From contig JAIYDD010000201.1 in assembly GCA_027487675.1 (NCBI GenBank), positions 1 through 51,420 of the forward strand: a DNA stretch of 51,420 nucleotides. The letters are read 5' to 3'. Made by a program: the position numbers and the translations under genes. Source of the stretch: Acetobacteraceae bacterium. GTDB lineage: Bacteria > Pseudomonadota > Alphaproteobacteria > Acetobacterales > Acetobacteraceae. Below are positions 42,998-51,420 of the stretch, piece by piece. Each line of letters begins with the position of its first letter. Position 1 is the stretch's first letter. The notes below the pieces were generated by a model that was given only the letters and a program-made list of their open reading frames with translations, was not told where the DNA came from and searched no databases.

Positions 42998-45553
42998 ATG
43001 GCGGGCAGCCTCTTCATCGTCGGCCCCGGCCGGTCGGGCACCACCGCGCTGATCCAGGCGCTGGCGCTGAGCGCCGAAGCCTGGTGCCAGTCGGAACCGG
43101 CGCCGAACCTGAACGCGGACTCGCGCCAGAAGCACGAAGGCTACCTGCCCAACCCGCATGTCGCACTCGCCCGCGATGTCGGGCCGCGGCTCGCCATGGG
43201 GCTCTCCCGCGCCGGCACCTACATCGAGAAGCAGGTCTCGCTGGTGCCCTTCATGCGGGAGCTGCACGCGATGTACGGCGCGCGCTTCATCGTGCCGTAT
43301 CGGGACGGCCGCGACGTCGTCGCCTCGCTGATGAACTGGCACCATCGCCGCTACCCGATCATCTACCGCGAGACGCCGCACGACCTGGCGCTCTCGCCCT
43401 TCGCCGCCGAGGTCGATGCGCAGGTCGCCGCGCGCGGCGGCGATCCCTTCGACTACAGCCTGCCGCGGCCGACGCCGGGCGACCCGTGGCGCGAGGCGTG
43501 GCCGCGCTTCTCCCGCTTCGAGATGTGCTGCTGGTACTGGAACGCGACCTACGACCGCATCGCCGCGGAGGCCGCCGCGCTGCCGCCCGGGGCGGTGCTG
43601 ATGTGCGATGCGCGGCGCATCACGCCCGCCACCATCGCCGCGCTCTACGCGTTCTGCGGCCTCGGCGATTTCGACGAGGGCGCGGTGGGCGCGCTGCTCG
43701 CCACGCGGGTCAATGCGCTGTCGGGCCTCGACGATGGCCCGCCCCCCTTCCCGGCAGCGGATGCCTGGCCGGAAGCGGCGACGATGCGCTACTTCGACCT
43801 CTGCTGGGCGACGCATCGCAGGCTGGGGCTGTCGCCCGAGGCGGCCCGGCCGCTGCCCGCCGGCTTCGGCCGCTTCTGGCGCGACAAGGGCCTGGACGAG
43901 GCCTGGTACGCGGAGATCGACGCCTACCGCGCCACCTCCCACGCCGCGTTCGAGGGCTGGGCGCGGCACGCCCTGCTGCGCCTCGGCCTCGGCAGCGCGA
44001 CGGAACTCGGCGTCGGCCTCTCGCCCCGCTACCGGGAGGGGCTGTTCCGCGACCTGCCCTTCATCGGCATCGACCTGCTGCCCGCCGTCGCCGCGAGGCT
44101 GCGCGACCTGGCGCGCCCCGGACATCGCTTCCTGGCCGCCGACGTGACGCGCGAGGCGCCCGTCGAGGCCGAAGCCGACCTCGTCTTCTGCCATGCCTCG
44201 ATCGACAACGTCCCCGATCCGGACGCCTTCCTGGCGGGCGCGGCGCGGCTGGCGCGGCGGGCCTTGTTCGTCTCGACCTATCGCGGCTTCTTCCCCGAGC
44301 TGCGCGCCCACCGCATCGCGGCCGATCCGGCGACCGGGGTCGCCTTCAACGACCTCTCGCCCTGGGCGCTGGCCGAGCGCGCGCGGGCCCTGGGCTTCGC
44401 GACCGTCGCGGTGGTGCCCTATCCCACCGGCCGCGCCGACATCCCGACCGAGACCGCGCTGGTCGCGTCGCGCGACGCGATGCCGGTGGAGGCGCTGCTC
44501 GGCGACTTCCCGGTGGGGCGCGTCTTCCGGCCCTATCGCGTGCAGGCGGACGACCGACCGGCCGAGGCGATCGCCGCGCAGGTCAACCGCGCCTGCGCCT
44601 ACTACTCGGACCCCGTGCACGGGCTGGCCGCCGATCCCGCCCTGTTCCGCCAGGTGCTGCGGGACCTGAAAGCGCTGCCTGGCCGCCGCCTGCTGCCGCT
44701 GCGGGACTTCGCGCAGGCCCGCCACGCCGATCCGGACGCCATCGGCCTGCGGGTGGACGTGGACGACGACCTGGTGGCGGCCACCGTCATGGCCGGCATC
44801 GCGGCGGAGGAAGGCGTGCGCCTCACCTTCTTCCTGCTGCCCACCGCGCCCTATCACGGCCATTGGCAGGAAGGCGTCTTCCACCGCCACGCCGCGATCG
44901 GCGGCATCGCGCGGGCGATGCAGGCGCAGGGGCATGAGATCGGGCTGCATGTCGATCCCTTCCTCTGCGCGCTGGACCACGGCGTGGACGGGCTGGCGGC
45001 GACGGTCGCGGAACTCGACTGGCTGCGCGGCCAGGGCCTGCGCATCGAGGGCATCAGCGGCCACAACTGCGCGTCCCACTACGGCGCCGAGGGGGTGGAG
45101 GTCTTCGACCGCTTCCGCCTGGCGCCGCGGCGCTGGCTGGAACGGCGCGGCGCCTTCGTGCCGCTCGGCACGCTGGATGCCGCCGCCCTCGGCATCGCCT
45201 ATGAAGGCTCCTTCCTCGAAGCCCCGCCCGGCGGCAGCGACCCGGCCGATCCCTTCGCGACCGGCGTCGATGCGGGCGGCTATGTCGCCTCCGCCGCCTG
45301 GATGCGGCGCTACCTGGGCGACAACCCATATGCGCGGCATGGCGTGGCGACCAGCCTCTGGGTCACCGGGCGCGACGAATGGGCGATGGGTCACCGCGAT
45401 CCGGAAGGCCGCTTCGCCTGGCGCTTCCGCCAGCCATGGCGGACCATCTCAGGCGCGTTCGCGGCGTGTCCGGGGCCGACGCTGGTGGTGCTGCACCCGA
45501 ACTATTTCGGGCGCCGCGCCGGGCCCGATGTGGCGCCGGTGGAGACGGGCTGA
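42998..45553 (+). CDS. three-domain fusion: sulfotransferase, methyltransferase-like, polysaccharide-deacetylase-like
   Basis: An 851-residue protein. Residues 1 to about 300: sulfotransferase, with the PAPS-binding loop VGPGRSGTTALIQAL and the 3'-phosphate motif YRDGRDVVASLMNWHHRRYP. Residues about 320-490: a methyltransferase-like domain (ATELGVGLSPRY, FIGIDLL, LVFCHASIDNVPDP), though the SAM loop is poorly conserved. Residues about 550-851: a NodB-like deacetylase-type domain (GLRVDVDDDLVAATVMAGIA, TFFLLPTAPY, GHEIGLHVDP, ISGHNC). It follows wzt by 11 bases. It probably decorates the exported glycan; cytoplasmic location is implied by the absence of a signal peptide. The domain calls are from motifs; activity of the second is doubtful. 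Confidence 0.85.
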   Translation: MAGSLFIVGPGRSGTTALIQALALSAEAWCQSEPAPNLNADSRQKHEGYLPNPHVALARDVGPRLAMGLSRAGTYIEKQVSLVPFMRELHAMYGARFIVPYRDGRDVVASLMNWHHRRYPIIYRETPHDLALSPFAAEVDAQVAARGGDPFDYSLPRPTPGDPWREAWPRFSRFEMCCWYWNATYDRIAAEAAALPPGAVLMCDARRITPATIAALYAFCGLGDFDEGAVGALLATRVNALSGLDDGPPPFPAADAWPEAATMRYFDLCWATHRRLGLSPEAARPLPAGFGRFWRDKGLDEAWYAEIDAYRATSHAAFEGWARHALLRLGLGSATELGVGLSPRYREGLFRDLPFIGIDLLPAVAARLRDLARPGHRFLAADVTREAPVEAEADLVFCHASIDNVPDPDAFLAGAARLARRALFVSTYRGFFPELRAHRIAADPATGVAFNDLSPWALAERARALGFATVAVVPYPTGRADIPTETALVASRDAMPVEALLGDFPVGRVFRPYRVQADDRPAEAIAAQVNRACAYYSDPVHGLAADPALFRQVLRDLKALPGRRLLPLRDFAQARHADPDAIGLRVDVDDDLVAATVMAGIAAEEGVRLTFFLLPTAPYHGHWQEGVFHRHAAIGGIARAMQAQGHEIGLHVDPFLCALDHGVDGLAATVAELDWLRGQGLRIEGISGHNCASHYGAEGVEVFDRFRLAPRRWLERRGAFVPLGTLDAAALGIAYEGSFLEAPPGGSDPADPFATGVDAGGYVASAAWMRRYLGDNPYARHGVATSLWVTGRDEWAMGHRDPEGRFAWRFRQPWRTISGAFAACPGPTLVVLHPNYFGRRAGPDVAPVETG

Positions 45554-45629
45554 TCCCGAACGGCCTCGATCCTGCTGCGATGGCGGCGGGACAGCACGAG
45601 GCGGCGGGTGCCAGGGCGTGCGCCCCCCG

Positions 45630-46235
45630 CTACCGCGCCGCGCGCCGCGCCCGCCAGGCGACCCAGCCCGCCAGCGCCACAGGCACCAGCCACAGCACGA
45701 CCAGCGCCACCGCGCCCTGTTCCGGCGACGCCGCGCGCCCCGCCGCATGGCCCGGCAGCACCAGCACCGTCACCCAGACCAGGGCGGAGGCGATGTTGGC
45801 CGCCTGGAAGCGCGCCTCCGGCATGCGCGTCACGGCGGCGACCAGTGGTGCGACGGCGCGCAGCGGGCTGACGAAGCGCGCCGCCACCACGGCCCAGAAC
45901 CCGAAGCGGCGGATGGCCAGCACCGCCCGTGCATAGACGCGCCGCTGGCTCGGCGGGATGCGCCGGCGCACCGCCGCCGGCCCCAAGGCCCGCCCCGCCC
46001 GGTAGCCCAGCGCCTGGCCCGCGACCGAGCCCGCGACGCCGGCCAGCAGCAGCGGCAGGGCAGGTTCCCCCGCCATGCCCGACAGCACGCCCAATCCGAA
46101 GAGCAGCGTCGAGCCGGGCAGCAGCAGCCCGACCAGCGGCACCGCTTCCAGGAAGGCGACCAGCAGCATCACGGCGGCGATCCAGCCGGCATGCGCCTCC
46201 GCCCAGGCGAGCAGCGCCTCCGCCGCCTCGCCCAT
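45630..46235 (-). CDS. DedA family membrane protein
   Basis: A 201-residue inner-membrane protein. The segment AFLEAVPLVGLLLPGSTLLF is the DedA hallmark (Glu and the P-G pair), and LGYRAGRALG plus VVAARFVSPLRAVAPLVAAV is the second conserved block (F/Y-x-R-F-x-P-x-R). Five to six hydrophobic stretches are visible. Family members are linked to lipid carrier or phospholipid recycling and membrane homeostasis. The ATG at 46235 was chosen because the DedA homology begins about 15 residues later. The gene is convergent with the sulfotransferase fusion. Confidence 0.92.
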   Translation of the reverse strand: MGEAAEALLAWAEAHAGWIAAVMLLVAFLEAVPLVGLLLPGSTLLFGLGVLSGMAGEPALPLLLAGVAGSVAGQALGYRAGRALGPAAVRRRIPPSQRRVYARAVLAIRRFGFWAVVAARFVSPLRAVAPLVAAVTRMPEARFQAANIASALVWVTVLVLPGHAAGRAASPEQGAVALVVLWLVPVALAGWVAWRARRAAR

Positions 46236-46290
46236 CAGGACGCAGGTCCGGGCGGGACGGGGTGCCGCATGCTCCCGCCCGGGCGCGCGG

Positions 46291-47271
46291 TCAGTCCAGC
46301 CGCGCGCCGGAGACGCGCACGACCTCCTGCCACATCGGCCTCTCCCGCGCGACGCGGGCGGTGACCTCGGCCGGGGTGCTGAACACCGGCCGCGCGCCGG
46401 CGCGCAGGAAGCGCTCGGCGAAGGCGGCATCCTGCTTGATCTCGCGGATCGCCGCCGCCGCGCGCTCGACGATCGGCGCCGGCACGCCGGCCGGGAAGGC
46501 CATGGCGCACCAGGAGGTGACGACCAGGTCGGGCACGCCGGCCTCCGCCATGGTCGGGATGTTGGGCAGGGTCGGCCAGCGTTCCGCGCTGGTGACCGCG
46601 AAGGCCTTCATGCGGCCCTCCGCCACCACCGGGATGTAGCTGGCCAGGTTGTCGATGGCGAAGTTCAGGTCGCCCGAGAGCATCGCCGGGATGATCTGCG
46701 CCGCGCCGCGGAAGGGCACATGCGTGCCATCGAGGCCGAGCCGCAGGTTGAACAGCGACCCGGTCAGGTGCGCCGTGGTGCCCACCCCGGGCGAGCCGAA
46801 GGACACGCCGTTCCGCTGCGCCTTCGCCCAGGCGATGAACTCCTGCAGGTTGTTCGCCGGGTTGTGCTGCGCCGAGACCACCAGGATGTTCGGCAGCTCC
46901 CAGTGCATCGAGATCGGCTGGAAGTCGCGCTGCGGGTCGTAGGGCAGGCGGGTGTAGAGGAACTGGTTGATGTGCCAGGCGCCCAGCGTCAGCGGCGCCA
47001 TGGTGTAGCCATCCGGCGTGGACTTGGCCAAGGCGTCGGCGCCGATGTTGCCGCCGGCGCCGGGCCGGTTCTCGATGGTGAAGGGCTGGCCGAGGCGCGT
47101 CTGCATCTGCTCGCAGAGCAGCCGGCACAGCACGTCGGTCGAGCCGCCCGGCGGCCAGGGCACGATGACGCGCACGGGCCGGTTCGGCCAGGCCGCGGTC
47201 TGGCCGATGGCCGGGGCGGCGAGCGGCGCGGCGAGCGCGGCGCCGAGCAGCGTGCGACGGCTGGTGGTCAT
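46291..47271 (-). CDS. Bug/TctC-family tripartite tricarboxylate transporter binding protein
   Basis: A 326-residue periplasmic binding protein. The signal peptide is RRTLLGAALAAPLAAPAIG. WPNRPVRVIVPWPPGGSTDV and IENRPGAGGNIGADALAKS are the classical opening of the Bug (TctC) family; DGYTMAPLTLGAWHINQFLY and GVGTTAHLTGSLFN are later landmarks. A GGGAGGA ribosome-binding site precedes the ATG. No tctA/tctB genes lie nearby; orphan Bug proteins are abundant in Acetobacteraceae and Burkholderiales. The ligand is unknown (carboxylates are common). Confidence 0.95.
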   Translation of the reverse strand: MTTSRRTLLGAALAAPLAAPAIGQTAAWPNRPVRVIVPWPPGGSTDVLCRLLCEQMQTRLGQPFTIENRPGAGGNIGADALAKSTPDGYTMAPLTLGAWHINQFLYTRLPYDPQRDFQPISMHWELPNILVVSAQHNPANNLQEFIAWAKAQRNGVSFGSPGVGTTAHLTGSLFNLRLGLDGTHVPFRGAAQIIPAMLSGDLNFAIDNLASYIPVVAEGRMKAFAVTSAERWPTLPNIPTMAEAGVPDLVVTSWCAMAFPAGVPAPIVERAAAAIREIKQDAAFAERFLRAGARPVFSTPAEVTARVARERPMWQEVVRVSGARLD

Positions 47272-47387
47272 CTGGCGTGTCCTCCCTGGATGTGTTGGGC
47301 GGCAGGATAGGCGGGCAGGGGGCGGGCGCGAAGGCCCCGGCGCGCGCGCGCAGACTGCGCGGCTGTGCGCGCGACGTCCGCGCCGGC

Positions 47388-47413
47388 CGGGTTAACGGCA
47401 TTCTCATCCGCAG
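47388..47413 (+). promoter_or_regulatory. CGGGTTA-N10-CATCCGCAGG element, similar to one at 15071
   Basis: CGGGTTA, ten bases, then CATCCGCAGG lies upstream of the unknown membrane-protein gene at 47441. Nearly the same arrangement (CGGGTTA, nine bases, CATCCGCAGG) occurs at 15071-15096 upstream of the GG-leader protein gene. It may be a shared promoter or operator element, or chance; only two copies are seen. Confidence 0.3.
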
Positions 47414-47440
47414 GCGGCAGGCTGGCCGGCGGAGGTGCCG

Positions 47441-48577
47441 ATGCGTCCGGAGCAGGACGGACTGGCCGAGCTGCAACGTCTCGTCGCCCGGCTGGAGCAG
47501 TCGGGCCTTGCCGGACAGCGCCCCGAGGTGGCGGCGCTGATCGCGCGTTCGCGGAGCCTGCTCGGCCCGGCCGGGACGTCCCCGGCCGCGCGCGACGCCT
47601 TCGGCGACCCTGCCGGCGCCCGGGCGGCCCGGCCTGTGTCCGGGGCGGCGCCGGCGGCCGGGCGCGCCTTTCCCCCGCGCCCCGGCCCCTATCCCGGCTT
47701 CGAGCCGCCGTCGCGCCCGACGCCGCGGCCGCCGCGCCGCGCCGCGATCCGCCCGGCGGCGAAGCTGCGGCTGCTGTTCCTGATGGCGATCGACATGGCG
47801 CTCGGCCTGGTCGCGGCCGCCGCGCTGGCGGGGCTGCTGGCCGGCACCGCGCCGGCGCGGCTGGCCGGGCCTGTGCTGGCGGTCGCGCTGGCCTGGGTGC
47901 TGTGGCGCTGGGGCGGCGCGCCGGCGGCGGCGGCCGAGGCGATGGCGCGGCTGCGCTACGCGCGGCGCTGGGCCTGGCTCTGGTTCGCCGAGGCCTTCAG
48001 CGAGGCTGCCTTCGAGGCGCTGCAGGACCTGCTCGACGCGCGGGAGGTGATGCGCGGCTGGCAGGCCTGGCGGCGCGAGCTCGGCCATCGCCCGCGCCTG
48101 GCGGATGTCGATGCCTTCCTGGCCGAGCGCTTCGGCGCCCAGGCGGTGCTGCGCTTCCGCTTCGCGATGGCCGTGCAGGGCGAGAGCCGGCGCGGCTGGA
48201 CGCTGCGCGGCGGCTATGCGCGCAACCCCGCCCCGGTGCGGGAGGCGGAGGCGATGCGCTGGTCGCGCCTGATCCTGGCCTTCGAGGCGGTGGCGCGCGA
48301 CGGCGCGCTGTGGCCAGCCGCCGATGCGGCCTGGTCGCCGCCCGCCGCGCCCCCGCCGGCCGAGGCGCCGCCGCCGGTCGAGGACCCGGACCACGCCGCG
48401 CGCATGCAGCGCCGGCTGGAGCTGAAGGAGGCGATCAAGCGCAAGCGCGAGGAGATCCGCCGCACCACGGAGTGGAAGATGAAGACGCCCGCCGAGATCG
48501 CCCAGCAGGACGCCCACCTGGCGCTGCTGCGCGGCGAGTTGGCGGCGCTGGAGGCGGAGCTGAAGGCGCTTGCCTGA
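47441..48577 (+). CDS. uncharacterised membrane protein with coiled-coil C-terminus
   Basis: A 378-residue protein I do not recognise. Residues 1-45 are helical and charged (LAELQRLVARLEQSGLAG). Residues about 50-105 are a Pro/Arg/Ala-rich linker. Two transmembrane helices follow (about 108-155: LFLMAIDMALGLVAAAALAG and VLAVALAWVLWRWG). The middle has RLRYARRWAWLWFAEAFSEA and LDAREVMRGWQAWRRELGHR. The C-terminal 60 residues are a charged coiled coil (RRLELKEAIKRKREEIRRTT). A GGAGG site five bases before the ATG fixes the start; a GTG six bases upstream lies within it. The stop is convergent with hemF. Confidence 0.8.
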   Translation: MRPEQDGLAELQRLVARLEQSGLAGQRPEVAALIARSRSLLGPAGTSPAARDAFGDPAGARAARPVSGAAPAAGRAFPPRPGPYPGFEPPSRPTPRPPRRAAIRPAAKLRLLFLMAIDMALGLVAAAALAGLLAGTAPARLAGPVLAVALAWVLWRWGGAPAAAAEAMARLRYARRWAWLWFAEAFSEAAFEALQDLLDAREVMRGWQAWRRELGHRPRLADVDAFLAERFGAQAVLRFRFAMAVQGESRRGWTLRGGYARNPAPVREAEAMRWSRLILAFEAVARDGALWPAADAAWSPPAAPPPAEAPPPVEDPDHAARMQRRLELKEAIKRKREEIRRTTEWKMKTPAEIAQQDAHLALLRGELAALEAELKALA

Positions 48578-48602
48578 GCCCCCGCCGCCCCGGACCGCGA
48601 CA

Positions 48603-48622
48603 GGCGCCGCCCTGCTGGCGCC
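48603..48622. terminator. weak hairpin between convergent genes
   Basis: GGCGCC at 48603-48608 and at 48617-48622 can pair across eight bases, between the stop of the unknown membrane-protein gene (48577) and the stop of hemF (48707). There is no T-run; this is only a possible bidirectional terminator. Confidence 0.3.
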
Positions 48623-48706
48623 GCGGGGATCGCCGGTCGCCGCCCAGGCGTGCCGCGCCATGCGATGGCGCAGGGCCCGGGCCGTGCCGACCCGCGGCGG
48701 CAGCTG

Positions 48707-49597
48707 TCACGGCCAGCCGGTCTCCGGCGGCAGGGACATCAGGATCGCCTCCACATTGCCGCCGGTCTTCAGCCCGAAGATGGTGCCGCGGTCGTAGAGC
48801 AGGTTGAACTCCACGTAGCGGCCGCGGCGGACCAGCTGATGGGCGCGCTCGGCCTCCGTCCAGGGCTCCTCCATCCGCCGGCGCACGATCGCCGGATAGG
48901 CATCGAGGAAGGCCAGCCCGACATCCTGGGTGAAGGCGAAGTCGGCTTCCAGTCCCTGGCCCGGCGTGCGGTCGCCGAGCCAGTCGTAGAAGATGCCGCC
49001 CAGGCCGCGCGGCTCGTTCCGGTGGGGCAGGAAGAAGTATTCGTCGCACCATTGCTTGAAGCGCGGGTAGTAGGTGGGGTCATGCTTGTCGCAGGCGCTG
49101 CGGAAGGCGGCGTGGAAGGTCTCGGCGTCCTCCTTCGAATGCGGCGCGGCGTGGTCCATCGGCGTGATGTCGCCGCCGCCGCCGAACCAGCCCTTGGTGG
49201 TCACGATGAAGCGGGTGTTCATGTGGGCCGCCGGCACGCGCGGGCTGCGCAGATGGGCGACCAGCGAGATGCCGGTGGCGAAGAAGCGCGGGTCCTGCTC
49301 GGCGCCCGGGATCTGCTTGCGGAACTCGGGCGAGAACTCGCCGAAGACGGTGGAGACGTTGACGCCCACCTTCTCGAAGACCCGGCCCTTCATCACGCCC
49401 ATCACGCCGCCGCCGCCTTCGGGTCTCTCCCAGGGGGTCCGGACGAAGCGGCCGGGCGGCATCTGGGCGTGCGGGCCGGTCTCCAGCGCGTCCTCGCACG
49501 CCTCGAAGGCGGCGCAGATGCGGTCGCGGAGCGTCTCGAACCAGGCGCGGGCCGTGGCGGCATGGGGGTGGTGCTGCGGGGCCGTGGTGGGGTCCAT
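48707..49597 (-). CDS. hemF: oxygen-dependent coproporphyrinogen III oxidase
   Basis: A 296-residue enzyme of haem synthesis, converting coproporphyrinogen III to protoporphyrinogen IX with O2. Family blocks are clear: [73 protein letters not shown] and [20 protein letters not shown]. Length matches bacterial HemF (about 300). Use of the O2-dependent enzyme implies aerobic growth. It diverges from the bc1 operon, whose cytochromes need the haem. Confidence 0.96.
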   Translation of the reverse strand: MDPTTAPQHHPHAATARAWFETLRDRICAAFEACEDALETGPHAQMPPGRFVRTPWERPEGGGGVMGVMKGRVFEKVGVNVSTVFGEFSPEFRKQIPGAEQDPRFFATGISLVAHLRSPRVPAAHMNTRFIVTTKGWFGGGGDITPMDHAAPHSKEDAETFHAAFRSACDKHDPTYYPRFKQWCDEYFFLPHRNEPRGLGGIFYDWLGDRTPGQGLEADFAFTQDVGLAFLDAYPAIVRRRMEEPWTEAERAHQLVRRGRYVEFNLLYDRGTIFGLKTGGNVEAILMSLPPETGWP

Positions 49598-49728
49598 CGC
49601 GGGGCCTTCCTTCCTCGGGCGCTGGCGTTTCCTGTCGCGCCTCGGGCGAAGATTGACAGCAGGTTAGCCGCAAGGCGACCCCCGGCGGCGCATGGCGGAA
49701 ACCGGCGCCGAACCGGCGCGACGCCGGA

Positions 49729-49758
49729 TGGACAGGGGCCGGAACGCCCCCTTATATG
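49729..49758 (+). promoter_or_regulatory. candidate sigma-70 promoter for the bc1 operon
   Basis: TGGACA (49729-49734) and TATATG (49753-49758) are separated by 18 bases, in the 296-base gap between hemF and petA. They match five and four of six consensus positions. The TATATG stands out in very GC-rich sequence. This would leave a leader of about 130 bases before petA. A TTGACA at 49653-49658 lacks a matching -10. Apart from these I see no other features in the gap. Confidence 0.45.
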
Positions 49759-49893
49759 CGGCGCAGCGCCGTGACAGGCCGCCGAACGTCCATGCACGCC
49801 CGCGCGCCGGGCGTGCCGGCGGGCCGGGCGCCGGGGCGCTGCGGAATTCACGGTGCGCGCGCCCGCATGGCGGGACGCTGAAGGGGACGAAGG

Positions 49894-50460
49894 ATGGCCG
49901 AGACCATGGCGCCCGGGAATGCGCCGCACGGCGGCGGGGACGGCACGGGCAGCACCCGCCGCGATTTCCTGACGCTCAGCACCACCGCCTTCGCGGCCGT
50001 CGGCGTGGGCGCGATCGCCTGGCCGTTCGTCAGCTCGATGAACCCGGCGCGCGACGTGCTGGCGCTGGCCAGCACCGAGGTCGACCTGACCCCGATCGCC
50101 GCCGGCCAGGCGGTGACGGTGGTCTGGCGCGGCAAGCCGGTCTTCGTGCGCCACCGCACGGCCGACGAGGTCCGCATCGCGCGCGAGACGCCGTTGTCGG
50201 AGCTGAAGGACCCGCAGCCCGACCAGGCCCGCGTGAAGCGCGACCAGTGGCTCGTCGTGCTGGGCGTGTGCACGCATCTGGGCTGCGTGCCGCTCGGCCA
50301 GAAGCCGACCGATGCGCGCGGCAACTACAATGGCTGGTTCTGCCCCTGCCATGGCAGCCACTACGACACCTCGGGGCGCATCCGCCTCGGCCCGGCGCCG
50401 ACGAACCTTGCGGTTCCCGAGTATGCCTTCACATCCCCCACGCAGATCCGCATCGGCTGA
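49894..50460 (+). CDS. petA: ubiquinol-cytochrome c reductase, Rieske iron-sulfur subunit
   Basis: A 188-residue subunit of the bc1 complex that takes electrons from ubiquinol to cytochrome c1. STRRDFLTLSTTAFAAVGVG is a Tat-type signal that stays as the membrane anchor. The 2Fe-2S cluster motifs are CTHLGC (Cys126, His128, Cys131) and CPCHGSHY (Cys150, Cys152, His153). By family pattern Cys126, His128, Cys150 and His153 hold the cluster and Cys131-Cys152 form a disulfide. A GAAGGGGACGAAGG ribosome-binding region precedes the ATG. Cytochrome b follows 70 bases downstream, as in fbcFBC/petABC operons. Confidence 0.97.
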   Translation: MAETMAPGNAPHGGGDGTGSTRRDFLTLSTTAFAAVGVGAIAWPFVSSMNPARDVLALASTEVDLTPIAAGQAVTVVWRGKPVFVRHRTADEVRIARETPLSELKDPQPDQARVKRDQWLVVLGVCTHLGCVPLGQKPTDARGNYNGWFCPCHGSHYDTSGRIRLGPAPTNLAVPEYAFTSPTQIRIG

Positions 50461-50530
50461 CGGCGCGTCGGGGCGCGGTATGGTCCGCGCCCGCCCGCCG
50501 GCCGCAAACCCCTGAGGAGCGACGGTCCCC

Positions 50531-51420
50531 ATGGCCATCGGCCTTCACGACAGCAGCTTCCGCAACCCGGTCATCCGCTGGATCGACAGCCGGCTGCCTG
50601 TCTTCACGATGATGCAGAAGGAGTACGGGACCTTCCCGACTCCGAAGAACTTCAACTACTTCTGGAACTTCGGCGCGCTCGCCATGGTCACGCTGATGAT
50701 CATGATCGCGACCGGCATCTTCCTGTCGATGCACTACACGGCGCACACCAGCTACGCCTTCGAAAGCGTCGAGCGCATCATGCGCGACGTGAACTACGGC
50801 TGGCTGCTGCGCTACGTGCACATGAACGGCGCCTCGATGTTCTTCATCGTGGTCTACATCCATATCTGGCGCGGCCTCTGGTACGGGTCCTACAAGGCCC
50901 CGCGCGAGATCCTGTGGATCCTCGGCGTCACGATCTTCCTGCTGATGATGGCCACCGCCTTCATGGGCTACGTGCTGCCCTGGGGCCAGATGTCCTTCTG
51001 GGGCGCCACCGTCATCACCAACCTGTTCTCCGCCATCCCGGTCTTCGGCGAGAGCATCGTGGTCTGGCTGTGGGGCGGCTTCTCGGTCGACAACCCGACG
51101 CTGAACCGCTTCTTCTCGCTGCACTACCTGCTGCCCTTCGTCATCGTGGGCGTGGTCTTCCTGCACGTCGCGGCGCTGCACATTACGGGGTCCAACAACC
51201 CGCTGGGCATCGACCCGAAGGGGCCGCAGGACACCATCCCCTTCCACCCCTACTACACGATCAAGGACAGCGTCGGGCTGATCGTCTACTTCATCGTCTT
51301 CGCCTTCCTGGTGTTCTTCATGCCGAACTACCTCGGCCACCCGGACAACTACATCCCGGCGAACCCGCTGGTGACGCCCGCGCACATCGTGCCGGAATGG
51401 TACTTCCTGCCCTTCTACGC
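50531..51420 (+). CDS. petB: cytochrome b of the bc1 complex (partial, runs off the window)
   Basis: The first 296 residues of cytochrome b are present; the 3' end is cut by the window edge. The four haem ligands are visible as two pairs 14 residues apart: His97/His111 (RYVHMNG, VYIHIW) and His198/His212 (SLHYLL, FLHVAA). [19 protein letters not shown] and the Qo-site PEWY (288-291) are intact. Eight helices would be expected in total; about six are included. AGGAGCGACGG precedes the ATG. Cytochrome c1 should follow beyond the window. Confidence 0.97.
   Translation, partial: MAIGLHDSSFRNPVIRWIDSRLPVFTMMQKEYGTFPTPKNFNYFWNFGALAMVTLMIMIATGIFLSMHYTAHTSYAFESVERIMRDVNYGWLLRYVHMNGASMFFIVVYIHIWRGLWYGSYKAPREILWILGVTIFLLMMATAFMGYVLPWGQMSFWGATVITNLFSAIPVFGESIVVWLWGGFSVDNPTLNRFFSLHYLLPFVIVGVVFLHVAALHITGSNNPLGIDPKGPQDTIPFHPYYTIKDSVGLIVYFIVFAFLVFFMPNYLGHPDNYIPANPLVTPAHIVPEWYFLPFY

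Noticed and set aside
49653-49680. Promoter at TTGACA 49653-49658
   Set aside because: The -35 is perfect, but no acceptable -10 lies 16-18 bases downstream; the TGGACA/TATATG pair nearer petA is better.

Overview
The window is very GC-rich with strong third-position G/C bias, so most antisense frames stay open. Tat-type Rieske protein, cytochrome b of the bc1 complex, aerobic HemF, a Bug/TctC-type binding protein, MlaA and methylcrotonyl-CoA carboxylase together suggest an alphaproteobacterium, most likely Acetobacteraceae (Roseomonas-like). That placement is inference from gene content and composition; no rRNA or tRNA gene was seen.

Layout. 1-7464: a small lipoprotein, an ankyrin-type exported protein, the two methylcrotonyl-CoA carboxylase subunits (leucine catabolism), an iron(III)-type periplasmic binding protein with a candidate Fur-type operator, and MlaA. 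7660-22729: a tightly packed plus-strand block. It opens with a formyltransferase-fold protein, then two membrane sensors (the second fused to a complete MFS transporter), an orphan periplasmic binding protein, and a SpoIIE phosphatase / STAS / HATPase partner-switching module. It then gives a large double-glycine-leader protein and a dedicated exporter of HlyD adaptor, C39-peptidase ABC transporter and second ABC transporter, resembling NHLM/NHLP bacteriocin export. An RTX-repeat protein follows (22843-24831).

24844-45553: a surface-polysaccharide locus. The minus arm has asparagine synthase, two glycosyltransferases and an NAD-dependent epimerase. The plus arm has a glycosyltransferase, a nucleotide-sugar dehydrogenase, a fused oxidoreductase-acetyltransferase and an aminotransferase (together expected to make UDP-GlcNAc(3NAc)A), two more glycosyltransferases and an epimerase. 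A methyltransferase, a Wzm/Wzt-type ABC exporter, and a sulfotransferase/methyltransferase/deacetylase-like fusion close it. 45630-51420: DedA protein, TctC-type binding protein, an unknown membrane protein, hemF, and the start of the petABC (bc1) operon, with cytochrome b cut by the window edge.

Most notable: (1) the sensor/partner-switch/GG-leader/NHLM-like export block, including a sensor-HAMP-MFS fusion; (2) an in-frame 24-bp tandem-repeat insertion inside the biotin carboxylase domain of MccA, with a second 24-bp coding repeat array 1.3 kb away; (3) unusual fusions in the polysaccharide locus; (4) hairpins placed as if to tune expression of the exported GG-leader protein.
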